Origin: Cyclobacteriaceae bacterium YHN15
Lineage (GTDB): Bacteria > Bacteroidota > Bacteroidia > Cytophagales > Cyclobacteriaceae
Reading direction: 5' to 3'
Assembly (NCBI GenBank): GCA_003797895.1
Contig: RKQB01000001.1
Coordinates: forward strand, 635,822-699,821
DNA: 64,000 bases
The notes beneath the pieces were generated by a model. That model saw only the letters and a program-made list of their open reading frames with translations. It did no database searches and was not told the DNA's origin. Below are positions 17,924 to 27,457 of the stretch, piece by piece. Position 1 is the stretch's first letter. Each line of letters starts with the position of its first letter. A program made the translations under genes and the position numbers.

Positions 17924-19603
17924 TTAAATATTTCCTTTTTTGAGTTCACTTACAGCAAAGTCAGCAGCTCTGGCCGTCAAAGCCATGTAAGTAAGTGAGG
18001 GATTTTGGGCTGCAGCTGAAGTCATACATGCACCATCTGTTACAAATACATTCTTTGCATCCCAAACCTGATTATTCCCATTTAAAACAGATGATTTTGG
18101 ATCCCTTCCCATTCTGGCAGTTCCCATTTCATGGATTCCCTGACCAAATGTATATCCTGAATCAAAGGTTTTTACATTTTTCAGACCTGCTGCTTCAAGC
18201 ATTTCCGCAGCATCGTTCATCATATCCACCCTCATCTTTTTTTCATTTTCTTTAATTTCAGCATCCATTTCCAATACCGGAATCCCCCATTTATCTACAA
18301 CATCCTTACTCAATTTAATGTGGTTTTCGTGATAGGGAAGAATTTCTCCAAAAGCAGTCATTCCCATGCTCCATGGACCGGGCTCACTCAATGCCTCTTT
18401 CAAAGGTGCTCCAAAGTTGATTTCCGCAACATTCCTACTCCATCCTGAACGACTAGCGGCTCCTTGATAGCCGAAACCCCTCAGGTAATCTCGTTTATCA
18501 CCGTTTACGTTTCTGAACCTAGGGATATAAATGCCATTTGGTCTTCTGCCAAAGTAATATTTATCTTCATATCCTTCAGCAATCCCATTGGCACCTAATC
18601 TGAAATGATGGTCCATCAAATTATGTCCCAATTCACCTGAGCTGCTACCTAAACCATCAGGCCAAATTTCCGTTGCCGAACGCATTAATATGGCAGTTGA
18701 GTTCAATGAAGAAGCACATAGGAAAATTATTTTGGCATTGTATACATAGGTCTGATTGTTTTCGCCGTCAATAATTTCAACTCCCGTAGCTTTTTGTGAG
18801 TCCTTATCATAAATAAGTTTTGTTACAATTGACCAAGGCCTTAATGTAAGGTTCCCTGTTTTTTCAGCAGCAGGCAATGTTGAGGCCTGCGTACTGAAGT
18901 ATCCTCCAAAAGGACAACCGAGCGAACATTTATTTCTAAACTGACATTGCGTCCTTCCCTCCAAAGGTTGAGTAAGGTTTGCTACTCTACCTATGGTAAT
19001 TAACCGGCTGCCATTGAATGCCTTTTTGACCCTTTCAGCTACATCCTTTTCAACACAATTGAGAGGCATAGGTGGCTGGAATTCACCATCAGGAAGCTGG
19101 GGAAGCCCATCCTTATTACCTGAGATTCCGGCAAATTTTTCCACATAGCTGTACCAAGGTGCCAGATCATTATACCTAATTGGCCAGTCTATGGCTATTC
19201 CTTCTTTTAAATTGGCTTCAAAATCTATGTCCCCTATCCTGTAACTTTGTCTGCCCCATAGTAATGATCTTCCACCAACCTGATATCCCCTAAACCAGGT
19301 AAATGGTTTTTTCTCAATATATGGCGAATCTGATTCATGTGCCCACCAATCAAGGTTCAATTCGTTCAAAACATAGTCCCTTCTCAAATTAGGATGGTTT
19401 TCCAACATCTGTATAGTTCTTCTTCCGCGATGAGGAACTTCCCATGGAGCTTTGGTCGCCGATTTGTAATCTGTCCGGTGTTCAACCATCGGTCCCCTTT
19501 CTAGCATGAGGACTTTCAGTCCCTTTTCAGTTAATTCTTTCGCTGCCCAACCACCACTGATACCCGATCCGACAACAATTGCATCATACGTTTGTTCTGC
19601 CAT
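17924..19603 (-). CDS. GMC family FAD-dependent oxidoreductase, copy 1 (sugar 3-dehydrogenase-like)
   Basis: Large flavoprotein subunit, 559 aa. FAD Rossmann motif 'VVGSGISGGWAAKELTEKGL' at residues 10-29; 'GGRSLLWGRQSYR' around 110; a cysteine-containing segment 'CQFRNKCSLGCPFGGYFS'; C-terminal catalytic region 'GIHEMGTARMG' and 'QNPSLTYMALTARAADF'. Its pairing with subunit 3 places it with periplasmic gluconate, fructose and glucoside-3-dehydrogenases, which pass electrons to cytochrome c. It has no leader of its own, consistent with Tat co-export by the small subunit. Oxidation at C-3 of a glycoside is inferred from the DUF1080 and isomerase neighbours. Confidence 0.92.
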   Translation of the reverse strand: MAEQTYDAIVVGSGISGGWAAKELTEKGLKVLMLERGPMVEHRTDYKSATKAPWEVPHRGRRTIQMLENHPNLRRDYVLNELNLDWWAHESDSPYIEKKPFTWFRGYQVGGRSLLWGRQSYRIGDIDFEANLKEGIAIDWPIRYNDLAPWYSYVEKFAGISGNKDGLPQLPDGEFQPPMPLNCVEKDVAERVKKAFNGSRLITIGRVANLTQPLEGRTQCQFRNKCSLGCPFGGYFSTQASTLPAAEKTGNLTLRPWSIVTKLIYDKDSQKATGVEIIDGENNQTYVYNAKIIFLCASSLNSTAILMRSATEIWPDGLGSSSGELGHNLMDHHFRLGANGIAEGYEDKYYFGRRPNGIYIPRFRNVNGDKRDYLRGFGYQGAASRSGWSRNVAEINFGAPLKEALSEPGPWSMGMTAFGEILPYHENHIKLSKDVVDKWGIPVLEMDAEIKENEKKMRVDMMNDAAEMLEAAGLKNVKTFDSGYTFGQGIHEMGTARMGRDPKSSVLNGNNQVWDAKNVFVTDGACMTSAAAQNPSLTYMALTARAADFAVSELKKGNI

Positions 19604-19857
19604 AATTTTTAATTTTCAATATATCTAATTCTTATAAGCTGCAAGTTTTGACTGCTTTCTCTATAAAAGGGATTTTAATGCTGTCTTTGGAACATAATTC
19701 TGACAGTTATATTCCTTATTTTCCGTTTGAGACAATTCACGTTCATTCGTTAAATAGTAATTTCGACGATTTTGAATTATCTTATATCCTCTATGATTTC
19801 CTTTTAAAGCCATACCAAATGGGATTGTTTCAGGCTATTTTCGTCGGCTCAATTAAT

Positions 19858-21108
19858 TCATTTTTGAGTTGAATTGGAAATAGATTTAATGTTTTTTGAT
19901 TCATCCCTGAACAGAATCAGGAAAAACAGTACCACTAATATAGCAATACCTGATGGAATCATCCAGATGGATTGCCAATCATGTGTACCATCAGAATTTA
20001 AATATAAATCAGTGACATAACCTGCAATACCAAAGCCTATCAACATACCCAAACCATATGTGGCCAAGGTGATAAGTCCCTGTGCCGAAGATTGAAATTT
20101 TGGTCCTGCCTTTGAGTCGGTGTAAATTTGCCCCGAAACGAAAAAGAAATCATAACAGATTCCATGAAGGGCAATTCCCATCAACAATAACCAAAGACCT
20201 CCCCCTGCATCTCCAATGGCAAATAAGGCATAACGAATCACCCAAGCGATCATTCCGACCAAAAGGGTTACTTTGAAACCGAATCTTTTAAAAAATAAAG
20301 GTAGCAAAAGAAGAAAGAAGGCCTCTAATATCTGTCCAATCGTCATTTTTCCTGTTGGATCCGTAACTCCGATTTCAGCTAAAAATGGATTGGCATTTTG
20401 ATAGTAAAAGGCCAAGGGGATACAGATCAGTACCGAGGCCATAAAGAACACAGCGTAATTTCGGTCTTTTAACAATTTTATGGCATCAAATCCCAAAAGA
20501 TCAGAAACCCTGACTTTTTCACCCCTGTCAGCTCTTGGAGGAGTTTTTGGCAAGGTGAAACTAAACAGCCCCAAAACCAATGATGATATGGAAGCCATTA
20601 AAAAGGTATTTTTGAGTAGGCCATTCGACATACTCTGTATTGAATCCCAATAGAAAAGGTAGCTGATTGCCAAACCCGCGGCTATCCATCCGATGGTTCC
20701 CCATACTCTTATTAAAGCAAATTCCTTGGCTGTATCTTTCATTTGCCTAAATGATACAGAATTGACCAAAGCTAATGTGGGCATGTAAAGCACCATATAC
20801 ATGAAAATAAAAGGGTAAAATGCCACGAATGAGGTAGAACTATAACATAAATACAAAAGAACAGCCCCCACTAAATGAAGGATTCCCAATATTTTTTCAG
20901 CGTTAAAATACCTGTCAGCTATAAGGCCTATGATAAATGGCGCTATTATAGCTCCAAAAGATTGAGTGGAGAATGCAGCACCGATTTGTGTCCCTGTAGC
21001 ACCAAGGTTAGCACCAAGGAAAGTCCCCATGGTAACATACCAGGAGCCCCAAACAAAAAATTCGAGAAACATCATGAAAGATAATCTGGCTCTGAGGACT
21101 ATGTTCAT
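19858..21108 (-). CDS. MFS permease, nucleoside:H+ symporter (NupG/XapB) type
   Basis: Inner-membrane transporter of 416 aa with about twelve hydrophobic segments. The opening 'LSFMMFLEFFVWGSWYVTMG' and 'FSTQSFGAIIAPFIIGLIAD' match the NupG-like family. In Bacteroidota these proteins often sit beside Gfo/Idh oxidoreductases and sugar isomerases and probably carry sugars or their keto derivatives rather than nucleosides; that is inference. It lies 254 bases upstream of the GMC gene on the same strand and is divergent from the Gfo/Idh gene, so 21109-21379 must hold both promoters. Confidence 0.9.
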   Translation of the reverse strand: MNIVLRARLSFMMFLEFFVWGSWYVTMGTFLGANLGATGTQIGAAFSTQSFGAIIAPFIIGLIADRYFNAEKILGILHLVGAVLLYLCYSSTSFVAFYPFIFMYMVLYMPTLALVNSVSFRQMKDTAKEFALIRVWGTIGWIAAGLAISYLFYWDSIQSMSNGLLKNTFLMASISSLVLGLFSFTLPKTPPRADRGEKVRVSDLLGFDAIKLLKDRNYAVFFMASVLICIPLAFYYQNANPFLAEIGVTDPTGKMTIGQILEAFFLLLLPLFFKRFGFKVTLLVGMIAWVIRYALFAIGDAGGGLWLLLMGIALHGICYDFFFVSGQIYTDSKAGPKFQSSAQGLITLATYGLGMLIGFGIAGYVTDLYLNSDGTHDWQSIWMIPSGIAILVVLFFLILFRDESKNIKSISNSTQK

Positions 21109-21379
21109 TTTGGATAATTATTTGGATAAGGCAAAGTTTCTAAAACGTAAACTATTAATTTTCTATTTAATATTCAGGTTTTTTAACCTAAATTTAATTT
21201 CAGCCATTTGGACATCTTATAAAGATGATACCTCATTGAAATCTTTACCATTCATAACGCCTTACTGCAATTTGTCACTTATTTTATTTCATATTTAAGT
21301 GGAAAAAAATGAAAAACTAACTTACAGAAAATTTTAACCTAAATAGTAAAAGACAATTTAACTTTAAACCTAAATAAAA

Positions 21380-22549
21380 ATGACAGCTCAGAAGAAACTG
21401 AAAATGGGAATGGTCGGCGGTGGTCCTGGAGCATTTATCGGAGCAATTCACAGAAATGCTGCATTAATGGACGGATTAATTGAGTTAACTGCCGGATCTT
21501 TTAGCAGTAATCCACAGAAGTCCCGTCAAGCCGGAGAGGATTTGATGCTTGATCCATCAAGAGTCTATTCTTCTTATGATGAAATGATAGAAAAGGAATT
21601 GACCTTGCCGGAATCAGAGCGAATTGATATTATCAGTATAGTTACTCCAAATAATGTGCATTTTGACCCAACCAAGAAAGCATTGGAAAATGGTTTTCAT
21701 GTGGTTTTGGATAAGCCAATGACATTGACTTACCAAGAAGCTCAGGAACTATATAAGATAATCAAAAAAAGCGACAAGCTTTTTTGTTTGACGCATACCT
21801 ATACGGGTTATCCTATGATCAAACAGATGAAACAAATGATAGCCGATGGAATGATTGGTGAAATCAGAAAAGTTTATGTAGAATATCCACAGGGATGGCT
21901 TTATAAATTATTGGAACAAGAGAATAATAAACAGGCCGAGTGGAGAACGGACCCAGCAAGAAACGGGAAAGCAGGGTGTTTTGGGGATATAGGCACACAT
22001 GCTTTTAATTTAGTAGAATATGTTTCCGGAATCAAAGTGGCTAAGATCTGCGCAGATCTTGATATTAAGGTAGAAGGGCGTCCAATAGATGATGATGGAG
22101 CGGTTTTGATGAGATTTGAAAATAATGCATCAGGAATACTTACTGCTTCCCAAATCGATGCTGGGTGTGAAAACAACCTTAAAATCAGAATTTATGGTGA
22201 AAAGGGAGGACTGGAATGGCAACAGGAGGATAATAATTCACTGATTGCAAAATGGCCAGGAAAACCTGCGGAAATTTATAGAGCAGGGACAGGTTATCTT
22301 GGTTCCATGGCAAATGAAAACACCAGAACCCCAGCAGGGCATCCTGAAGGTTATATCGAAGCATTCGCTAATATCTACAGGAATTTCGCTCGTTGCATCT
22401 ATGCTTTAAGAAAAGGGGAGGAGCCTAAGCCTGAATGGTGGGATTTCCCCGGCGCAGAAGATGGTATCAGGGGAATGGCCTTCATCGAACATGTTTTAAA
22501 AAGTTCAGCCTCTGATCAGAAATGGACCCCATTTGTAGTGGAATATTAA
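21380..22549 (+). CDS. Gfo/Idh/MocA family oxidoreductase
   Basis: NAD(P)-dependent sugar oxidoreductase of 389 aa. N-terminal Rossmann motif 'MGMVGGGPGAFIGAIHRNAA', the 'LDKPMTL' segment in place of the classic EKP, and a catalytic-region 'GDIGTHAFNLVEYVSG' carrying the conserved His. No export leader, so it is cytosolic. In this locus it would reduce a 3-keto sugar or keto intermediate after import; this is inferred. It leads a plus-strand run with the isomerase, cytochrome c and DUF1080 genes. Confidence 0.93.
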   Translation: MTAQKKLKMGMVGGGPGAFIGAIHRNAALMDGLIELTAGSFSSNPQKSRQAGEDLMLDPSRVYSSYDEMIEKELTLPESERIDIISIVTPNNVHFDPTKKALENGFHVVLDKPMTLTYQEAQELYKIIKKSDKLFCLTHTYTGYPMIKQMKQMIADGMIGEIRKVYVEYPQGWLYKLLEQENNKQAEWRTDPARNGKAGCFGDIGTHAFNLVEYVSGIKVAKICADLDIKVEGRPIDDDGAVLMRFENNASGILTASQIDAGCENNLKIRIYGEKGGLEWQQEDNNSLIAKWPGKPAEIYRAGTGYLGSMANENTRTPAGHPEGYIEAFANIYRNFARCIYALRKGEEPKPEWWDFPGAEDGIRGMAFIEHVLKSSASDQKWTPFVVEY

Positions 22550-22627
22550 GTTTTTAAGATTCTACAGCTTAAAACTGTTTTCAAACTAAGAAAAAAAATC
22601 AGTTTAAATTTCAAAAAAATATAACCT

Positions 22628-23680
22628 ATGAAAACCATAAAAGGACCCGCAATATTTCTTGCACAATTTGCTGACGACGTAGCTCCGTTTAATAACTTAA
22701 AAAATATTTGTGAATGGATGGCCAGTGTTGGGTATAAAGGAGTTCAGATTCCATCATGGGATGGAAGAATGATTGATCTCCAAAAAGCTGCAGAAAGCAA
22801 AACCTATGCTGATGAAATTAAAGGTATAGTGAATGATTCAGGTTTGGAAATCACCGAACTTTCTACCCACCTTCAAGGTCAGTTGGTAGCGGTACATCCA
22901 GCGTATAATGAGCTATTTGATGCCTTTGCTCCAGCTAACCTTGCCGGAAATATAAAAGGTAAATCAGAGTGGGCAACACAACAATTGAAATATGCTGCCA
23001 AGGCTTCCCATAATTTGGGTTTAAATGCCCATGCTACATTTTCCGGTGCTTTGATGTGGCACACCGTATATCCTTGGCCTCAGAGACCGGCAGGACTTGT
23101 CAATACAGGGTTTACGGAATTAGCTAAAAGATGGCTTCCCATTTTGGACAGTTTTGAGGAATATGGTGTTGATGTTTGTTATGAATTACACCCAGGGGAA
23201 GATCTTCATGATGGGATTACATTTGAGATGTTTCTGGAAAAAGTAAATAATCACAAAAGGGCCAATATCCTTTATGATCCCAGCCATTTTGTCCTACAAT
23301 GCCTAGATTACCTTCAATTTATTGATTTCTATCACGAAAGGATCAAAATGTTCCATGTAAAAGACGCAGAATTCAATCCTACTGGAAAACAAGGTGTTTA
23401 TGGAGGATACCAAGGTTGGGTAGAGAGAGCAGGAAGATTCCGTTCACTAGGGGATGGTCAAGTGGATTTTAGTGGTATATTTAGCAAACTTTCTCAATAT
23501 GATTATTCAGGTTGGGCTGTTTTGGAGTGGGAATGTGCCATTAAGCATCCTGAGCAGGGAGCAATTGAGGGAGCACCTTTTATTGCAGACCATATTATTA
23601 GAGTAACAGAGAAGGCTTTTGACGATTTTGCCGCAGCAGGGGCTGATGAAGCATTTAACAAAAAATTATTAGGAATTTAA
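22628..23680 (+). CDS. Cytosolic sugar phosphate isomerase/epimerase-like TIM barrel
   Basis: Protein of 350 aa, xylose-isomerase-like/AP-endonuclease-2 family without a leader. Putative metal-site blocks: 'EITELSTHLQGQL', 'DVCYELHPGEDLHDG', 'ILYDPSHFVLQ', 'MFHVKDAEFNP' and 'AVLEWECAIKHPEQ'. It follows the Gfo/Idh gene by 78 bases, a very common pair in Bacteroidota sugar-catabolic clusters, where the two act in sequence on keto sugars. Exact substrate unknown. Confidence 0.92.
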   Translation: MKTIKGPAIFLAQFADDVAPFNNLKNICEWMASVGYKGVQIPSWDGRMIDLQKAAESKTYADEIKGIVNDSGLEITELSTHLQGQLVAVHPAYNELFDAFAPANLAGNIKGKSEWATQQLKYAAKASHNLGLNAHATFSGALMWHTVYPWPQRPAGLVNTGFTELAKRWLPILDSFEEYGVDVCYELHPGEDLHDGITFEMFLEKVNNHKRANILYDPSHFVLQCLDYLQFIDFYHERIKMFHVKDAEFNPTGKQGVYGGYQGWVERAGRFRSLGDGQVDFSGIFSKLSQYDYSGWAVLEWECAIKHPEQGAIEGAPFIADHIIRVTEKAFDDFAAAGADEAFNKKLLGI

Positions 23681-23706
23681 ATTACCGTCAATCAATATTT
23701 CAAATT

Positions 23707-24135
23707 ATGAAAATCTTTAAATCATTATCAATTGGTGTTATAGCACTATCAGCATTTGCTTATTCTTGTGGGGGAGGAGGTTCTCAATCTTCAGATTCAG
23801 GTTCTTACACACCACCTGCGCCTGCCGCAACACAAGCGAATGTCAGTTTGGAAGAAAAATATAAAGATGATCCTGTTTTTATCGCAGGATCTGCTAAAGC
23901 AAAAGAAATGGGCTGTACTGCCTGTCATATGGTGGAAAGGAAAATTGTAGGACCTTCATATGCCGATGTGGCAGCCAAGTATGAAAACACCCCTGAAAAC
24001 GTGGAACTATTAACCTCCCATGTCATCAACGGGAATGTGGGAATTTGGGGTGAAGTACCTATGCCTGCGCATCCTCATCTGGCAAAAGAGGATGTTGAAG
24101 CAGTTGTAAAATATGTCCTTTTATTAAAAAAATAA
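23707..24135 (+). CDS. Lipoprotein cytochrome c (single heme)
   Basis: Protein of 142 aa with lipoprotein signal and lipobox ('FAYSCGGGG', Cys at about 21), a Ser/Pro/Ala-rich linker, then a class I cytochrome c domain: heme motif CTACH ('MGCTACHMVERKIVGPSYADV') and a likely distal Met in 'GEVPMPAHPHL'. The probable role is electron acceptor for the GMC/subunit-3 dehydrogenases on the periplasmic face. Only 2 bases separate it from the DUF1080 gene, so they are cotranscribed. Confidence 0.93.
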   Translation: MKIFKSLSIGVIALSAFAYSCGGGGSQSSDSGSYTPPAPAATQANVSLEEKYKDDPVFIAGSAKAKEMGCTACHMVERKIVGPSYADVAAKYENTPENVELLTSHVINGNVGIWGEVPMPAHPHLAKEDVEAVVKYVLLLKK

Positions 24136-24137
24136 CC

Positions 24138-24875
24138 ATGAAGCATTCAGTTTATGCTTTTGCAATTGGTGCCTCTTTTATCTTTTCATGCGGAGGAGGC
24201 AAAGAGGAACAGATTTCAGATGAAATTGAAATCATGGAACCCATTGAGAACGATTGGATAAGTCTTTTTGATGGAGAATCATTCAATGGTTGGTCAAAGT
24301 ATGGAGGAGGAGATGTAGGGGCAGCCTGGAAAATTCAGGATGGTGCTATCTATCTGGATGCTTCTAATAAAGACAACTGGCAGACTGGAGATGGGGGTGA
24401 TATCACTACCCATGATGAATTTGATAATTTTCATTTTCAGGTGGAATGGAAAATTGCCAAAAATGGAAATTCAGGAATTATATTTTTTGTACATGAATCT
24501 CCGGAATATTCCTATCCATGGATGACAGGGCCAGAAATGCAGGTTTTGGACAACGATGGCCATCCTGATGCAAAAATACGTACGCACAGAGCCGGGGACC
24601 TATATGACCTGATTGAATCCACTGAGGAAACTGTAAAACCTTTGGGGGAATGGAATCTTGCTGAAATTATTGCCAAAGATGGAAATCTTGAACTTCACCT
24701 TAATGGCGTAATGGTGGTTTCAACCACCATGTGGACTTCGGAATGGGATGAAATGGTTGCCAATTCCAAATTCAAAGACATGCCGGGTTTTGGAAAATTC
24801 AAAAAAGGGAAAATCGCCCTTCAAGACCATGGAGATGAGGTCTGGTTCAGGAATATCAGAATAAAAAAGTTGTAA
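24138..24875 (+). CDS. DUF1080 (3-keto-disaccharide hydrolase) family lipoprotein
   Basis: Protein of 245 aa: lipoprotein signal with lipobox-like 'FIFSCGGG' and one DUF1080 lectin-like beta-sandwich domain ('WISLFDGESFNGWSKYGGG' ... 'GPEMQVLDNDGHPDAKIRTH' ... 'GKIALQDHGDEVWFRNIRIK'). The family includes enzymes that cleave 3-keto-glycosides formed by C-3 oxidation. Here it follows the cytochrome c gene by 2 bases, linking oxidation and cleavage in one transcript. A terminator follows. Confidence 0.92.
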   Translation: MKHSVYAFAIGASFIFSCGGGKEEQISDEIEIMEPIENDWISLFDGESFNGWSKYGGGDVGAAWKIQDGAIYLDASNKDNWQTGDGGDITTHDEFDNFHFQVEWKIAKNGNSGIIFFVHESPEYSYPWMTGPEMQVLDNDGHPDAKIRTHRAGDLYDLIESTEETVKPLGEWNLAEIIAKDGNLELHLNGVMVVSTTMWTSEWDEMVANSKFKDMPGFGKFKKGKIALQDHGDEVWFRNIRIKKL

Positions 24876-24891
24876 GTTTTAATTTATCTCT

Positions 24892-24920
24892 AAAAATCCG
24901 GGCAAAAGTCCGGATTTTTT
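24892..24920 (+). terminator. Terminator after the DUF1080 gene
   Basis: AAAAATCCGG (24892-24901) and CCGGATTTTT (24910-24919) form a 10-bp stem with an 8-nt loop and a T-run. Confidence 0.88.
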
Positions 24921-25047
24921 GTTTCAGATTATGATCAATTAACCCATTCAGCACCATAATTTTCCATTGGAAGAATTACCCCTATCTACGCTTATTTTTT
25001 ACCGCTAATCCTTTAAATTAAATGTCCGTTCTAATCCTCTTTAAAAA

Positions 25048-25605
25048 ATGGACAGAAGAAAATCGCTTAAAATAATAGGTGGATCAGCAATAGGTATTGC
25101 AGGATTGGTCCTTGCTGATTGGAAATGGCAGCTTGCTGACCAATTAACTCATAAGGGTTTTTTCACCTTTAATGAGGAAAATCTGATTTCTTCAATTGTT
25201 GACACATTTATCCCGGAGGGATTGCCTCCTAAAGTACCTAGCCCTGATGCTAAACCCCTTGGGGGACTGAGTACTGGAACAGACAAGTTTCTTTATCGAC
25301 TGTTTGAACATTGTTATGAAAAGGAGACCCAAGATATAGTGAAAACCCAGTTGGTAAATTTGGATGAAAGATCAAAAAGTGAGTTTGGGAAACCATTTTA
25401 CCGATTACCTCAGGGTGATAGGGAAAAACTTCTTATTTCATTTGAAAATTCGGAAATTGAAGATGAAGTTAATTTTTTCAAACTTATGAAATCCCAAACC
25501 ATAATGGGGTTCACCACTGTCAAAGAAGTGATGGAAAACTACAGGGGCTATAAAGTTGCCCCAGGGTATTTCAAGGGATGTGTTGATATGCCTTCTCAAG
25601 CCTAA
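25048..25605 (+). CDS. Gluconate 2-dehydrogenase subunit 3 family protein (Tat leader), copy 2
   Basis: Protein of 185 aa with a twin-arginine leader ('MDRRKSLKIIGGSAIGIAG') and the family core 'ISSIVDTFIPEGLPPKVPSP' and 'TTVKEVMENYRGYKVAPGYF'. It precedes its GMC partner by 11 bases, the reverse gene order of copy 1 at 17336-19603. Unlike copy 1 it shows no lipobox cysteine after the leader. Presumed role: Tat escort and small subunit of the dehydrogenase. Confidence 0.9.
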   Translation: MDRRKSLKIIGGSAIGIAGLVLADWKWQLADQLTHKGFFTFNEENLISSIVDTFIPEGLPPKVPSPDAKPLGGLSTGTDKFLYRLFEHCYEKETQDIVKTQLVNLDERSKSEFGKPFYRLPQGDREKLLISFENSEIEDEVNFFKLMKSQTIMGFTTVKEVMENYRGYKVAPGYFKGCVDMPSQA

Positions 25606-25616
25606 ATAAAATAAAC

Positions 25617-27311
25617 ATGTTACAAGATTCAAAAGATAAGCGTACCTATGATGCCATCGTCATCGGATCGGGAGCCAGCGGGGGATGGGCGGCAAAAGAG
25701 CTTTGCGATAATGGTTTAAAGACTTTGGTTTTGGAAAGGGGTAAAATGGTTAGGCATGTTGAGGACTATCCTTCCGCATCAAAAGCACCTTGGGAGTTTG
25801 AATTCCGTGGTGTAGTACCAATTGAAAAAAGATCTGGATTGCAAGCATCCAGATGGGTTAGAGAGGAAACCCTGCATTGGGCAATGGCAGAAGATGAACA
25901 ACCCATCATAGAAGAAAAGCCTTTCAGATGGTTCAGAGGGTATCATGTTGGGGGGAAATCCTTGTTATGGGCACGCGCCACACAAAGGTGGTCAGATTAT
26001 GACTTTGAGGGACCCGCAAGGGACGGTTTCGCAGTGGATTGGCCAATTCGATACAAAGATTTGGAGCCTTGGTTCAACCATGTTGAGACCTTTTCAGGTA
26101 TTGCAGGAAGTAAAGATGGATTGGCCGAACTTCCTGATTCCATAGTAATGCCAGGCTTTGAATTGAGCTGTATTGAAAATTATTATAAGGAGCAATTAAA
26201 GAAAAACTATAGTAACCGTCATTTAATCCAAGGAAGGTGTGCCCATCTGACTGATCCCCAGGAAATCCATTTAAAGCAGGGCAGGTACAAATGCCAAAAC
26301 CAAAATATGTGTAATAGGGGGTGTGTTTATGGTGGGTACTTTAGTGCCAATGCATCAACTTTACCATGGGCCGAAAAGACAGGAAACCTGACAGTCAGGC
26401 CGGATGCAGTCGTGGAATCCATCATCTATGATGAGGAAAAGGGAAGAGCTACAGGCGTGAGGATAATTGATAGAAACACTAATGAATCTATAGAGTTTTA
26501 TTCCAGGATTATTTTCGTAAATGCATCTACCATTGCCAGCAATGCAATTCTTCTTAATTCAAAATCATCAAGATTCCCTAATGGAATTGGAAATGATAAT
26601 GGCCTGATGGGGAAATTTCTTGCCTGTCATAATTATAGAGGAAAGGGAAGCGCTACCTACGAAGGATTTTTGGATAAAATCACTGAAGGAAGACATGCAG
26701 GCCATGCTTATGTACCAAGATTCCGAAATGTATTCAAACAGGAAACAGATTTCCTAAGAGGCTATTCCATTGGAATGGCCGGTAATAGAGGATTGGGTTC
26801 TGATACCAGTGTTATCGGACACCAATTGAGAGATAATCTGTTAAATCAAAAATATGGAAATTGGCATATGTCAGCTTGGATGCAAGGAGAAACCATTCCC
26901 AGGGAAACCAATCATATACGCCTAAGTACAGATCAAACGGATAAATATGGTATTCCGAAGATTATACTTTCTGTGGAATGGACTGAAAATGACGATAAAA
27001 TGACTGCAGATTTCCTGCAACAGCAGACGGAGATGTATGAAAGGGCTGGATTTACAAATATAAAAGTGGAGGATACAAAAGCACCTCCAGGTTCAGATAT
27101 TCATGAGATGGGAGGAGTAAGAATGGGTAAAGACCCAAAGACTTCACTATTAAATGAATGGAACCAATTACATGCCTGTAAAAATGTTTTTGTTTCTGAT
27201 GGGGCTTGTATGACCAGTACCAGTACTCAGAATCCAACTTTGATGTTTATGACGCTAACTGCAAGAGCAGCAAATTTTGCAGTGGAAGAGTTGAATAGGC
27301 TGAATCTGTAA
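25617..27311 (+). CDS. GMC family FAD-dependent oxidoreductase, copy 2
   Basis: Flavoprotein subunit of 564 aa, clearly paralogous to the protein at 17924-19603. FAD motif 'VIGSGASGGWAAKELCDNGL', 'GGKSLLWARATQRW', the Cys segment 'CQNQNMCNRGCVYGGYFS', and C-terminal 'IHEMGGVRMGKDPKTS' with 'TQNPTLMFMTLTARAANF'. It differs from copy 1 near the substrate loops, suggesting another glycoside or stereochemistry. It has no leader, so export presumably depends on the Tat leader of the subunit-3 protein encoded just upstream. Confidence 0.92.
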   Translation: MLQDSKDKRTYDAIVIGSGASGGWAAKELCDNGLKTLVLERGKMVRHVEDYPSASKAPWEFEFRGVVPIEKRSGLQASRWVREETLHWAMAEDEQPIIEEKPFRWFRGYHVGGKSLLWARATQRWSDYDFEGPARDGFAVDWPIRYKDLEPWFNHVETFSGIAGSKDGLAELPDSIVMPGFELSCIENYYKEQLKKNYSNRHLIQGRCAHLTDPQEIHLKQGRYKCQNQNMCNRGCVYGGYFSANASTLPWAEKTGNLTVRPDAVVESIIYDEEKGRATGVRIIDRNTNESIEFYSRIIFVNASTIASNAILLNSKSSRFPNGIGNDNGLMGKFLACHNYRGKGSATYEGFLDKITEGRHAGHAYVPRFRNVFKQETDFLRGYSIGMAGNRGLGSDTSVIGHQLRDNLLNQKYGNWHMSAWMQGETIPRETNHIRLSTDQTDKYGIPKIILSVEWTENDDKMTADFLQQQTEMYERAGFTNIKVEDTKAPPGSDIHEMGGVRMGKDPKTSLLNEWNQLHACKNVFVSDGACMTSTSTQNPTLMFMTLTARAANFAVEELNRLNL

Positions 27312-27411
27312 GAAATGAATGAAATATGATTATAAAGTACAGAAAGGGAGAAGAAAATACATTTTCCCTAATAGATATTAAGTAGAAATAAAAACAACTT
27401 GGAAATAGAAG

Positions 27412-27440
27412 AAATCCGCATACATCTGTGGATTTTTTCA
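27412..27440 (+). terminator. Terminator after GMC copy 2
   Basis: AAATCCGCA (27412-27420), loop TACATC, TGTGGATTT (27427-27435) with one G-T pair, then more Ts. It overlaps the space before the convergent rhodanese gene end. Confidence 0.7.
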
Positions 27441-27457
27441 AATTGGCGGTAAAGTGA

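Noticed and set aside
19648..19872. A 74-aa frame between the GMC and permease genes
   Set aside because: No start context, no recognisable motif, and it overlaps the end of the permease gene; treated as intergenic.
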